NCBI GenBank assembly: GCA_944321365.1
Contig: CALULA010000006.1
Span: forward strand, 1-64,000
Length of the DNA: 64,000 bases
From: an uncultured Paraprevotella sp.
GTDB taxonomy: Bacteria > Bacteroidota > Bacteroidia > Bacteroidales > Bacteroidaceae
Direction: 5' to 3'
Part shown: one piece after another, positions 25,852-33,629 of the stretch
Layout of the letters: every line of letters starts with the position of its first letter
How positions within the stretch are numbered: position 1 is the stretch's first letter
Notes under the pieces: model-generated
Database searches by the model: none
What the model was told of the DNA's origin: nothing
The model's input: only the letters and a program-made list of their open reading frames with translations
Position numbers and translations under genes: made by a program

Positions 25852-27126
25852 ATGAAAGAAGATACGCTCAAGAAACTGAGGATATTGGCCGAATCGGCCA
25901 AGTATGACGTGTCGTGCTCGTCGAGCGGAACGGTGCGGCGCAACACCAAGGGCGGAGTGGGGAATACCGTGGGCGGTGTCGGCATCTGCCACAGCTTTGC
26001 CGAGGACGGGCGGTGCATCTCCCTGCTCAAAGTGATGCTCACCAACTATTGTATCTACGATTGTGCCTATTGCATCAACCGCCGCAGCAACGATATTCCC
26101 CGTGCCACGCTGTCGGTGTCGGAGCTGGTGGACCTGACGATGGAGTTCTACAAACGCAATTACATCGAAGGCCTGTTCCTGAGTTCCGGTGTGGTGCGCA
26201 ATCCCGACTATACGATGGAGCGTCTGGTACGGGTGGCCAAGGACCTGCGCACCGTGCACCGTTTCAACGGCTACATCCATCTGAAGAGCATTCCGGGGGC
26301 CAGCCACGAGCTGGTAGACGCCGCCGGACTGTATGCCGACCGCATGAGCGTGAACATTGAGCTGGCCGATGAGGCCTCGCTCAAGCGTCTGGCACCGGAG
26401 AAAGACCACGCCAGTGTGTACCGCCCTATGCTTTACATTCAGCAGGGCGCACTGGAGAGTGCCGAGGAGAGGCGCAGGCACCGTCACGCTCCGCGTTTTG
26501 TTCCGGCCGGGCAGAGCACACAGATGATTGTGGGAGCCGCAGGAGAATCCGACCGCGACATCCTTTCGCTCTCCTCCGCGCTGTATGCCCGCCCCACGAT
26601 GCGCCGTGTGTATTATTCGGGCTACGTGCCGGTGAATACTGCCGACCCGCGTCTGCCGGTGCTGAAACAGCCGCCGCTGGTGCGCGAGAACCGCCTTTAT
26701 CAGGCCGACTGGCTGATGCGTTTCTACCAGTTTCGGGTAGAAGAAATTGTGGACGAGGCGCATCCGGATCTTGATTTGGAAGTAGACCCCAAACTGTCGT
26801 GGGCATTGCGCCATCCCGAACACTTCCCGGTGGACATCAACCGCGCCGATTACGAACAGATTCTGCGCGTGCCGGGCATCGGAGTGAAGTCGGCCCGTCT
26901 CATCGTCTGTTCGCGTCGTTTCGGACGGCTGACCTCTTTCGATCTGAAAAAGATGGGGTGCGTGATGAAGCGGGCGCAGTATTTCATCACCTGCGGAGAG
27001 CTGAAAGGACGGGGAGTGAACGAACTGCATCCGGAACGTGTGCGCTCGCTGCTGACGCACAAGACGTCGGAACGGGAGCCGGATGCCGTGCAGCTGCATC
27101 TGGATTTCAAGGAAGAACCGGTTTGA
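25852..27126 (+). CDS. Putative DNA modification/repair radical SAM protein (TIGR03916 type)
   Basis: A 424-residue radical S-adenosylmethionine protein. The iron-sulfur cluster cysteines are C67, C71 and C74 in NYCIYDCAYC. The N-terminal YDVSCSSSGTVRRN and the GVGICHSFAEDGRCISLLK segment, and NDIPRATLSVSELVDLTMEFY, match the family. A helix-hairpin-helix follows near residues 335-360 (ILRVPGIGVKSARLIV), suggesting DNA binding. The family is defined by its pairing with TIGR03915 proteins or uracil-DNA glycosylases; its reaction is not established. The start was put at ATG 25852, after a -7 box; an upstream in-frame extension runs through the terminator and is unlikely. The TIGR03915 partner starts 6 bases downstream. 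Confidence 0.88.
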   Translation: MKEDTLKKLRILAESAKYDVSCSSSGTVRRNTKGGVGNTVGGVGICHSFAEDGRCISLLKVMLTNYCIYDCAYCINRRSNDIPRATLSVSELVDLTMEFYKRNYIEGLFLSSGVVRNPDYTMERLVRVAKDLRTVHRFNGYIHLKSIPGASHELVDAAGLYADRMSVNIELADEASLKRLAPEKDHASVYRPMLYIQQGALESAEERRRHRHAPRFVPAGQSTQMIVGAAGESDRDILSLSSALYARPTMRRVYYSGYVPVNTADPRLPVLKQPPLVRENRLYQADWLMRFYQFRVEEIVDEAHPDLDLEVDPKLSWALRHPEHFPVDINRADYEQILRVPGIGVKSARLIVCSRRFGRLTSFDLKKMGCVMKRAQYFITCGELKGRGVNELHPERVRSLLTHKTSEREPDAVQLHLDFKEEPV

Positions 27127-27132
27127 CGGGCT

Positions 27133-27915
27133 ATGGAAGAAGATTGGGTTTTTGCATACGACCGGACGTGGGAGGGCATGCTCACGGCTGTTTTCGACGC
27201 TTTCAGCCGCCGCTGTTTTCCGGTGGCTTTCATCGGCGAGGAGGAGGTGCGGCCGTTGTTCGCGTCTGTCCATACGGTGCTGACCGACGGGGAGCGGGCC
27301 GCCCGTGTGTTCCGCGCGTTGCAGAAAAAGCTGTCAGCACAGGCGTTGACTTGTCTGACGGTCAGCATGTTCTCCGAACTTCCGGACCTGTATATACACC
27401 TGTTCCGTTACGTGTGCAAGGCACTGACGGCTGAAAAGAGCATTGAGACGAACTTTGCCGATCCTGACGTGCTTTTCGTGACGAACACTTACCGCAAGGT
27501 GTGCCGCGAGAGGCTGCGGATGATGCAGTTCGTACGTTTCCAGAAGACGGCAGACGGCACATACTTTGCCATGATAGAGCCGGACTATGATGTACTGCCG
27601 CTCATCCTGCCTCACTTCAGCGACCGTTTTTCCGAGGAGCGTTGGCTCATCTTCGACCGCCGTCGCCGTTACGGATACTACTATGCCGATCATCAGCCCG
27701 TGCGGGTGACTTTCGATGCCCAGGACGCCGTTTTCCGGCTGCCGGACGGACGGCTGACCGAGGAAATGCGCGACGCTGAAGAGTCATGTTACCAGGAATT
27801 GTGGCGCACTTACTTCAAAGCCGTCTGCATCCGCGAGCGTCTGAATCCGCGCAAGCATAAGAAAGACTTGCCGGTGCGCTACTGGAAGTATCTGACGGAG
27901 AAGCAGAAGCCATAA
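27133..27915 (+). CDS. TIGR03915 family putative DNA repair protein
   Basis: A 260-residue protein that matches the partner family of the preceding radical SAM protein: FAYDRTWEGMLTAVFDAFSRR at the start, LTVSMFSELPDLYIHLFRYV near 80, FVTNTYRKVCRERLRMMQFVRFQKT near 115, then ERWLIFDRRRRYGYYYADHQ and the end segment HKKDLPVRYWKYLTEKQK. In some lineages this domain is fused to a uracil-DNA glycosylase; here the protein stops before such a domain. The two genes are tightly linked and presumably act on the same DNA lesion or modification. The biochemical role is unknown. Confidence 0.85.
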   Translation: MEEDWVFAYDRTWEGMLTAVFDAFSRRCFPVAFIGEEEVRPLFASVHTVLTDGERAARVFRALQKKLSAQALTCLTVSMFSELPDLYIHLFRYVCKALTAEKSIETNFADPDVLFVTNTYRKVCRERLRMMQFVRFQKTADGTYFAMIEPDYDVLPLILPHFSDRFSEERWLIFDRRRRYGYYYADHQPVRVTFDAQDAVFRLPDGRLTEEMRDAEESCYQELWRTYFKAVCIRERLNPRKHKKDLPVRYWKYLTEKQKP

Positions 27916-27946
27916 AAAAAAGGAGAACGCGGGTTGTCGTTCTCCT
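27912..27946 (-). terminator. Terminator of the tandem-repeat protein gene
   Basis: A 9-bp stem (AGGAGAACG / CGTTCTCCT) with an 8-base loop is followed on the minus strand by TTTTTTTT. It lies 27 bases after the repeat-protein stop and its T-run overlaps the stop codon of the convergent TIGR03915 gene. Confidence 0.85.
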
Positions 27947-27972
27947 CTATAAAATGAGAAAAATCGATGTGG

Positions 27973-28488
27973 TTAGGCGGTGATTTTTCTCATGGTGTTG
28001 AATGCTTTAATCGCTTTCTCTCCAGCTTTCTTGTCGCAAGTGGCCGGTGTTGTCTTGGTTTCCTTGGTCTGTGTGGTCGTATCGTTTTCCTCGATCATGG
28101 CCACCAGTGCGGCGGGTTTCACTTTTTCCATCTTGGCCGTGTCTGTGGCGACCGTGTCGTTCATGGCCACCAGTGCGGCGGGCTGTGCCTTGGCAGAGTC
28201 CGTCACTACGGTATCAGCCATCGCTACAAGTGCCTTGGTTGAATCTGTCGTTACGGTGTCGGCCATGGCCACGAATGCTTTGGCAGAGTCCGTCACCACG
28301 GTATCGGCCATTGCTACAAGTGCTTTGGCAGAGTCTGTCGTTACGGTGTCGGTCATGGCCACCAGCGAAGTTGCCGGACAAGCTTTAGCCGTATCCGTCT
28401 TGACGGTGTCGGCAGGTGTTGCGTTCGACTGCGCAAAAGCGCATCCCATACTCATTACCATTGCAGCTGTTACAAAAAACTTTTTCAT
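27973..28488 (-). CDS. Secreted tandem-repeat protein, predicted sigma-54 target
   Basis: A 171-residue protein with a signal peptide (MKKFFVTAAMVMSMGCAFAQ). After it come about six copies of a 15-22-residue unit of the form ALVAMADTVVTDSAKA, the last ones interrupted by QPA and MEKVKPA. The C-terminus is short and lysine-rich (KKAGEKAIKAFNTMRKI). The coding DNA shows near-identical 45-48-base tandem units, so copy number may vary. I recognise no family. The gene is preceded by a near-consensus sigma-54 promoter (28553-28567) and by TTGCGCAA array C, and the next upstream gene on the same strand encodes a sigma-54 activator. A long in-frame 5' extension passing through the promoter and array was rejected. 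Confidence 0.7.
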   Translation of the reverse strand: MKKFFVTAAMVMSMGCAFAQSNATPADTVKTDTAKACPATSLVAMTDTVTTDSAKALVAMADTVVTDSAKAFVAMADTVTTDSTKALVAMADTVVTDSAKAQPAALVAMNDTVATDTAKMEKVKPAALVAMIEENDTTTQTKETKTTPATCDKKAGEKAIKAFNTMRKITA

Positions 28489-28552
28489 AATTCTTTTCCT
28501 TTTATTGTTTGTTTGACTTCTTCGTTTGTGTTGTTCTCTGCCTAATAAAAGG

Positions 28553-28568
28553 ACAATAGCCGTGCCAG
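28553..28568 (-). promoter_or_regulatory. Candidate sigma-54 (-24/-12) promoter
   Basis: The minus strand reads CTGGCACGGCTATTGTC, against the consensus YTGGCACGNNNNTTGCW. The GG and the -12 pair have the required spacing; the only important deviation is T for C in the -12 TTGC. It points at the tandem-repeat gene, whose start is about 65 bases downstream, and lies just below array C and the sigma-54 activator gene. Confidence 0.7.
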
Positions 28569-28580
28569 TTCCGGAAAAAC

Positions 28581-28676
28581 TTGCGCAATACCTCCGGCTT
28601 TTTTGCGCAAGACCTTGTGTATTAATGCGCAAGACCTTGTGGAGTTTTGCGCAAGAATTTTTCGGGGTATGCGGAA
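28581..28676. repeat. 22-bp-period TTGCGCAA array C
   Basis: Copies start at 28581, 28603 and 28647 (exact), 28625 (ATGCGCAA) and, weaker, 28669 (ATGCGGAA), all spaced exactly 22 bases. The array begins 14 bases upstream of the -24 element of a candidate sigma-54 promoter, roughly 40-135 bases upstream of the expected transcription start, where enhancer sites for sigma-54 activators usually lie. The units at 28603 and 28625 share GACCTTGTG after the palindrome. Confidence 0.9.
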
Positions 28677-28690
28677 TGCCGCATGGGGAT

Positions 28691-28730
28691 GGTGTGGAAG
28701 GTGTGGAAGGGGTGTGGAAAAAATCCACAT
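28691..28730. repeat. Short GGTGTGGAA tandem repeat and hairpin
   Basis: Three near-tandem copies of GGTGTGGAA lie at about 28691-28718, followed by TGTGGA-AAAAA-TCCACA, an imperfectly terminator-like hairpin just after the stop of the sigma-54 activator gene (read on the minus strand). Function unknown. Confidence 0.5.
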
Positions 28731-28731
28731 G

Positions 28732-30096
28732 TTATTGTGGAATGTTGTAGAGCTTGAGCTTGTTGTAGAGGGTCTTCCGGTCTATGCCCAGCAGCCGGGC
28801 TGCCCGTGCCTTGTTGTTGTCTGCCGCTTGCAGGGCCTGCATGATGCGTTCCTTTTCGCTGTTTTTGTCGTGAAGCGACAGCGAAAGGGCGGTTCCCTGC
28901 TGTTGGTGTTGCAGGGCGGTGTTGAAGTCTTCGCCCAGATCGGACTTGTGGATCAGGTCGTCACGCGACAGCAGTGTAGCCCGTTTCACCACGTTTTTCA
29001 GTTCGCGCAGATTGCCGGGCCACGCATAGTCGAGCAGGGCTTCCGAAGCGGCGGCGTCGAAGCCGACAAGACGGCGGTCCAGTTCCTCGTTGGCCTGTTC
29101 CAGGAAGAAGTTGGCAAAGAGCAGAATGTCCTCTCCGCGGTCTTTGAGCGGGGGCATGTATAAGGTGAATTCATTCAGGCGGTGATAGAGGTCCTCGCGG
29201 AAATCGCCGCGTGCGATGGCTTCCTGCAGGTTCTCGTTGGTTGCACAGATGAGACGCACGTCCACTTCAATTTCCTGATTGGAACCGACCGGGCGTATTT
29301 TCCGTTCCTGAATGGCACGCAACAGCTGCACCTGCACGTCGTAGCTCAGGTTGCCCACTTCGTCGAGAAACAGCGTCCCGCCATTGGCTTCCACGAACGC
29401 GCCGGTCTTGTCGGATACGGCACCGGTGAACGAGCCTTTCACATGACCGAAAAATTCCGAGGCGGCCAGTTCTTTCAGCATGGCACCGCAGTCTATGGCT
29501 ACGAAAGGTTTTCCGGCCCGTTTGCTCAGCTGGTGGATACGGTGGGCTACGTATTCCTTGCCCGTTCCGCTTGCACCGTTGATGAGCACCGACATCGGGG
29601 TGGGGGCCACCAGGTCTACGTAGTTGTACAATTGTCGGGCGGCCTGGCTTTTGCCTTCCAGGAATCTGTTGTCGGTGTTTGCCGCCTGAGCCGTTTCGGC
29701 ATGAGGCGTCTCGCCGGACGTTTCCGGCTGTGAGGCGGAGGCTTGCAGGGCGTCTGTGATTTTCTCCAGCAGCATGTCCGGTTGTATGGGCTTGGCAATG
29801 TAGTCGCAGGCTCCCTGTTTCATGGCATTGACGGCGTTCTGCACGTCGGCGTAGTTCGTCATGACGATGAACGGCGTGGTGATGCCTTGTTTCTGTATGT
29901 AGGACAACAGGGACAGACCATCCCCGGCGGGGAGCCGTAGGTCGGAGAGAATCAGGTCGAAGCTTTTGCTGTCCAGCAGCTTGCGTGCTTGTGGCAAGTC
30001 GCCGGCTGTGTCCGCCCGGAATCCCTTTTTGCCCAACCATGTTTTGAGCATGGTGGCGAATGTCAGGTCGTCTTCTACGATGAGTAGGGTTGTCAT
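28732..30096 (-). CDS. Sigma-54-dependent response regulator (NtrC family)
   Basis: A 454-residue activator in the classical order. Residues 1-120 are a receiver domain with acidic residues E8/D9/D10, phospho-acceptor Asp52 (LILSDLRLP) and Lys in AKPIQP. Residues about 145-380 are the AAA+ domain: GASGTGKE (Walker A), GSFTGA (the sigma-54-contacting loop, GAFTGA in most members), GGTLFLDEVGNL (Walker B) and WPGNLRELKNVVKRA. The C-terminal 45 residues are a Fis-type helix-turn-helix (NNKARAARLLGIDRKTLYNKL). It follows the hybrid kinase gene after 87 bases on the same strand, which makes the kinase its probable partner. The start is the ATG at 30094-30096, where the receiver domain begins. Confidence 0.95.
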   Translation of the reverse strand: MTTLLIVEDDLTFATMLKTWLGKKGFRADTAGDLPQARKLLDSKSFDLILSDLRLPAGDGLSLLSYIQKQGITTPFIVMTNYADVQNAVNAMKQGACDYIAKPIQPDMLLEKITDALQASASQPETSGETPHAETAQAANTDNRFLEGKSQAARQLYNYVDLVAPTPMSVLINGASGTGKEYVAHRIHQLSKRAGKPFVAIDCGAMLKELAASEFFGHVKGSFTGAVSDKTGAFVEANGGTLFLDEVGNLSYDVQVQLLRAIQERKIRPVGSNQEIEVDVRLICATNENLQEAIARGDFREDLYHRLNEFTLYMPPLKDRGEDILLFANFFLEQANEELDRRLVGFDAAASEALLDYAWPGNLRELKNVVKRATLLSRDDLIHKSDLGEDFNTALQHQQQGTALSLSLHDKNSEKERIMQALQAADNNKARAARLLGIDRKTLYNKLKLYNIPQ

Positions 30097-30183
30097 GTCG
30101 GTTTTTGTTGGGGTATACCTATACAAAGATAATGGCTTTTGGGGTGTGTGGTACACGTCCGGCCGCCTTTTTAAGGGTTTTTA

Positions 30184-32661
30184 TTATTGCATTTCGGCTT
30201 TCAATGCCTGTATGACGTTGGCGAGTGTCTCTTCTGTTTCCTTCGCCGGTGCGTCGTCTGCCTCCTGCCATTCCTGTTCGTCGCGCCGTTTTTCCAAGGC
30301 CTGCAGGGCGGCGGTGCACGGTGCGCCTATCAGGGTGAGTGTAGGCAGCATCTTGTGGGCCAGACGACACACCTCTGCCTTGTCCTTCCTTTGTCGGGCT
30401 TTGCTGAAACGTTGTGCGTTGTCGCAGGTCTCTTGCAGGAAAGTGTCCAGGATGTTGCGTGCGGCTTCCGGGTCGTCTCCGGCAAAGGCGGTCAGTGCGC
30501 TGAAGTTCAGCTCCTTGTTCTCGTCCGGCTTTGTTGTGGAGACAGGTGCGGAGGGGGCCGTCGTTCCCAAGGCTTTGGCCATGGCTTGCATCAGGTCGTT
30601 CTGGTTGAACGGTTTATACAGACAGCTGGCGAATCCGTTTTGTCGGAAGAAAGCCTCATCCATGTCGTTCCGTGCGGTGATGGCTATTACGGGCAAGTCC
30701 GCTTCTCCGGGCCGTTCGTGCTGCCGCAACCGGCGTAGCAGGTCGAATCCGTTCATGGAAGGCATCTGTATGTCGGTGAGCAACAGGTCGAAATGTTGCT
30801 GCCCGGCCAGGGCGAACACCTCTTCCGGTTGGCGGCAGGCTACGGTCTGCCACAATCCTTTTTCCCCCTGCAGTTGTTCCAGCATGGCTTGCGTGAGCTG
30901 CAGTTGTATGCGGTCGTCGTCGATGAACAGGATGCGCAACGGACGTCTGCTCCATGAGGGAGCGGGGTCGGCGGGTGCCGGACGGGGGGCGTTTGTCGGC
31001 TGTAGCGGGATAACGATGAGGAAAGAGCTTCCTTTTCCGGGGCTGCTCTCCAGATGGAGTTCGCCTTGCAGCAGTTGCACCAGTTTCAAGGTTATGGACA
31101 GTCCCAGTCCGACTCCTTCCTCGCCTTGTGCGCTGCTCAGTCGGGTGAATTCCTTGAATATCAGTCCCTGTTCTTCTTGTGTCATTCCGCATCCAGTGTC
31201 CTGTACGGTCAGACACAGCTGCCGGCCGTGCATTTTTGCCCGCAGTGTGATGCTGCCGGTCCTGGTGAATTTCAAGGCGTTGCTCATCAGGTTGTCCACA
31301 ATCTGTCTTATGCGGAAAGCGTCGCCTGTATAGGTGCGGTCGGTTTCCGGCATTGTTTCGCAGTGCAGTGCAAGTCCTTTCTTCTTGGCTTGCGGCAGGA
31401 AGCTGCGGGTTATGGTGTGCAGCAGTTCCGACGGGTTGAAGCTGACGGGGCGAAGGTCCATCTTGTTGGCCTCCAGTTTGTGGTAGTCCAGCAGAGAGCT
31501 GACCAGACTGAGCAGGTGTTCTGAGGAACTCCGGATATTGTTCACGTAGTTGCGTGCACGCCGGTCGGTCAGTATGGGGAACAGCAGTTCGGTATACCCC
31601 ATGATGGAACCTACCGGAGCTTTGATGTCGTGGGTGACGGTGAGCATCAGTTTTTCGCGTGAAACCAGCAGATCCTCGGCCCTTTTCTTGGCTTTTTCCA
31701 ATTCGCGGCGGTAGTGGTTGCTGCGGGTGATGTCGCGCCATACGATGATGAAGAACACTATGGCGAGCAGGATGGCGGCGGTGGCGATGATGCCCGTGGT
31801 GAGTGCGGCCTGTTTCCTGACGTGGTAGTCTCTCAGGCTGATGGTTTCCATTCGGTGTTGCTCCTCTCTTTCGATGCTTTCCAGCAGCAGGTTGACCCTG
31901 TTGTTCAGCTCAATGCCGGTATACCACAGCTTTTCGGCCTGTGCGTTGATGATGCGTTTCCGCCGGGTGTTGTATTGTTCTATGTCGTTTTCGATGCTGT
32001 CCAGCAGGGTGGCGATGGTATCTCTGACGTTGAACTCCTGATGTATGGTGTCTGTGGTCAGTATTTGTACGCTTTGAGTCACGGCGGTGGTGTCCTCTGC
32101 CGGTTTGTGGAAAGCCGAAGCCAGCCGCTGGAAGAAGTTCTTCTTGGGAGCTTTCACCGTGTACGACTTGTCCTTTTGTATGATTTGCTGTGTGATGTGC
32201 GGCTTTTGTATGAGGGTGTCCTGGCTTTGGATGAAAAGGCTGATCTGCTTGCGGTAGATCTGGTTTGCCTTGTTGTTTTCTATCGCCAGCACCAGACGTT
32301 TCATGTTGTTCTGTTTGTCCTTCAGCAACAGGGAGAGCGTATCGAGCCGGGCTTGCTGGACAGAGTCGTTGAAGAGCGTGTCCAGCATGGTTATGGTTTG
32401 CTGTACCTCGGCCATGGATTGCACGTATTTCCGGTAAGCTTTCCAATGTCCCAGGTGTATGGCTTGTCCGATGTTTTCCGTCTCGAACAGCTGACTGATG
32501 AGCAGGTGAGTGGCTTTGCGGCGTTCCATGAGCCTTTCTTCATCATCAGACACTTTGGTCAGCGATTCAATCTGATGGTAGACATAATAGATGGAACCCA
32601 GCAGCAGGCAGACCAGCAGGAAGTAGCCACAGCCTATTTTAAAGGAAGTATTTGTTTTCAT
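30184..32661 (-). CDS. Hybrid sensor histidine kinase with receiver and Hpt domains
   Basis: An 825-residue membrane kinase. Transmembrane segment 1 is near residues 9-28 and segment 2 near 285-307; between them lies a ~255-residue, largely helical extracytoplasmic sensor. Then come the HisKA domain with His344 (VTHDIKAPVGS), the ATPase domain (NLMSNALKF, DTGCGMTQEE, GLGLSITLKL), a receiver domain with Asp630 (LLLTDIQMPSMNG), and a C-terminal Hpt domain with His769 (AHKMLPTLTLIGA). This is a complete four-step phosphorelay set when the downstream sigma-54 regulator's Asp52 is counted. The ligand is unknown. The start at ATG 32659-32661 begins directly before the first hydrophobic segment; the longer upstream frame is unlikely. 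Confidence 0.92.
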   Translation of the reverse strand: MKTNTSFKIGCGYFLLVCLLLGSIYYVYHQIESLTKVSDDEERLMERRKATHLLISQLFETENIGQAIHLGHWKAYRKYVQSMAEVQQTITMLDTLFNDSVQQARLDTLSLLLKDKQNNMKRLVLAIENNKANQIYRKQISLFIQSQDTLIQKPHITQQIIQKDKSYTVKAPKKNFFQRLASAFHKPAEDTTAVTQSVQILTTDTIHQEFNVRDTIATLLDSIENDIEQYNTRRKRIINAQAEKLWYTGIELNNRVNLLLESIEREEQHRMETISLRDYHVRKQAALTTGIIATAAILLAIVFFIIVWRDITRSNHYRRELEKAKKRAEDLLVSREKLMLTVTHDIKAPVGSIMGYTELLFPILTDRRARNYVNNIRSSSEHLLSLVSSLLDYHKLEANKMDLRPVSFNPSELLHTITRSFLPQAKKKGLALHCETMPETDRTYTGDAFRIRQIVDNLMSNALKFTRTGSITLRAKMHGRQLCLTVQDTGCGMTQEEQGLIFKEFTRLSSAQGEEGVGLGLSITLKLVQLLQGELHLESSPGKGSSFLIVIPLQPTNAPRPAPADPAPSWSRRPLRILFIDDDRIQLQLTQAMLEQLQGEKGLWQTVACRQPEEVFALAGQQHFDLLLTDIQMPSMNGFDLLRRLRQHERPGEADLPVIAITARNDMDEAFFRQNGFASCLYKPFNQNDLMQAMAKALGTTAPSAPVSTTKPDENKELNFSALTAFAGDDPEAARNILDTFLQETCDNAQRFSKARQRKDKAEVCRLAHKMLPTLTLIGAPCTAALQALEKRRDEQEWQEADDAPAKETEETLANVIQALKAEMQ

Positions 32662-33010
32662 GTGCGTGCAATTCCGTGGATTTGTCTGCAAAACTAAGAA
32701 AATCTTTCCGAAATTGCGATGCCGATGGGGCGGAAATGTTTCGCCCGCCATCTGACGTGTGAAGGAGATGGACGGGAATGCAGGCGGCATGCCTCCTGAT
32801 GCCGGCCGTTGCCAGGGGGAGTGGGAGCATGGGCCGGCAGGAAGGCGGGCGGGGACTTTGCGGGCGGCGCCGTCGGCCTGTGCCGCGCAGCGGATATGAA
32901 ATGAGCGTGAGCCATCAGCACCTCCTTTTTCATCCAAGGTATCCTTGAGCTGCCTTGTGTATGGATCAGTGCGTATGGCTCACGCCCTTGCAGGGTGAAT
33001 CACCTGAACT
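32662..33010. other. Intergenic region with a structured element
   Basis: This 349-base tandem region between the biotin-carrier gene and the hybrid kinase holds no recognisable protein. A 73-codon open frame on the minus strand (32694-32915) starts with a good AAGGAGG but encodes proline/arginine-rich sequence without family features. The notable content is the imperfect stem-loop at 32905-32985. The position where a sodium-pump beta subunit gene might be expected is empty. Confidence 0.6.
32905..32985 (-). ncRNA. Candidate structured RNA element or terminal hairpin after the decarboxylase cluster
   Basis: GCGTGAGCCAT (32905-32915) pairs perfectly with ATGGCTCACGC (32975-32985). Inside, GCAC/GTGC (32918-32921 / 32969-32972), ATCC/GGAT (32932-32935 / 32963-32966) and a CAAGG-TAT-CCTTG hairpin (32935-32947) continue the fold. 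On the minus strand an AAGGAGG and an ATG fall inside the main stem. No T-run follows, so it is not a standard terminator. No known riboswitch class was recognised. Drawn by eye, without energy calculation. Confidence 0.45.
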
Positions 33011-33415
33011 TTATTCCAGAATGATCAGGTTTGCCCCCTCCATGACAGATTGTCCGGGAGAGACACAGATTTCCGTGACCTTTCCGGCGCGGTCGGAAGT
33101 GATGTTGTTTTCCATCTTCATGGCGTCGAGTATCACTACCGTGTCGCCGCGTTTGATTTCATCGCCCGGCTTCACTGTCACGTCTACTATGACACCTGGC
33201 AGCGGGGCTTTCACACTATGCTTCTTCGGAGCCGTCGTAGCCGGAACGCCTGCAGGTTTCACCACCGTGACGGGATGGTGCACGGGCTTCTCAGGCTCCG
33301 GCATCCTGACGGTGTAGCTCTCGCCGTTCACCGTCACGGTAGCCACATTGTTCTCTATGCCTTTCACGGCGACTTCGTAGTCTGTTCCGTTGATGTTATA
33401 TTTGTATGTCTTCAT
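33011..33415 (-). CDS. Biotin carboxyl carrier subunit of a methylmalonyl-CoA decarboxylase / acyl-CoA carboxylase
   Basis: A 134-residue biotin carrier. The C-terminal biotinyl domain has the biotinylation motif DAMKMEN with Lys100, preceded by the PLPGVIVDVTVKPGD strand; the middle is a Pro/Ala/Val-rich flexible linker. The N-terminal 35 residues (YKYNINGTDYEVAV, VNGESYTVRM) are the family's small beta-domain. The carrier passes CO2 between the carboxyltransferase subunit, encoded upstream, and either a membrane decarboxylase or a biotin carboxylase. The start is the ATG at 33413-33415. Gene order mce, mmdA, small protein, carrier is typical of Bacteroidales. Confidence 0.9.
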   Translation of the reverse strand: MKTYKYNINGTDYEVAVKGIENNVATVTVNGESYTVRMPEPEKPVHHPVTVVKPAGVPATTAPKKHSVKAPLPGVIVDVTVKPGDEIKRGDTVVILDAMKMENNITSDRAGKVTEICVSPGQSVMEGANLIILE

Positions 33416-33429
33416 TTGTCGATTCATTT

Positions 33430-33606
33430 TTAGGATTTATGTTCGGGAGTATGGCGTTGCATCCGCAGTTTGGAGTTCCATTCCGTCGCACTGTCTCCCA
33501 GTGTCAGGACGCCGCTTTCCGCAACATGCGTCGTATAGCCCTGATATTCGTAAAGGGCTAAGGTGATGGCGGCCTGCACTTCGTTGTTTGTTTTCTGCTG
33601 TTCCAT
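33430..33606 (-). CDS. Small 58-residue protein of the methylmalonyl-CoA cluster
   Basis: The frame between the carboxyltransferase and carrier genes encodes 58 residues beginning MEQQKTNNEVQAAITLALYEY, then HVAESGVLTLGDSATEWNSK. It has no transmembrane segment. The position matches that of small OadG-like or accessory subunits in sodium-pumping decarboxylases, and similar short proteins accompany this cluster in other Bacteroidales, but no catalytic feature is visible. The 14-base gap to the carrier start and 23-base gap after the carboxyltransferase gene argue for a single transcript. Confidence 0.75.
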   Translation of the reverse strand: MEQQKTNNEVQAAITLALYEYQGYTTHVAESGVLTLGDSATEWNSKLRMQRHTPEHKS

Positions 33607-33629
33607 TGTTCAGGTCTTTACGGTTCTAC

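Noticed and set aside
28581..28676. CRISPR-like reading of the TTGCGCAA arrays
   Set aside because: The repeated word is only 8-12 bp, the period is 22 bp, copy number is 3-5 and no cas genes are present.
28489..28728. In-frame N-terminal extension of the tandem-repeat protein
   Set aside because: It runs through the sigma-54 promoter and array C, and the signal peptide begins at the ATG at 28486-28488.
32694..32915. 73-codon minus-strand open frame with a good ribosome-binding site
   Set aside because: The product is Pro/Arg/His-rich without family features, and the start codon lies inside a strong stem. Kept as part of the structured-element observation only.
32905..32985. Cobalamin or other known riboswitch
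   Set aside because: No B12-box-like GCCACTG context or other class-specific core was seen.
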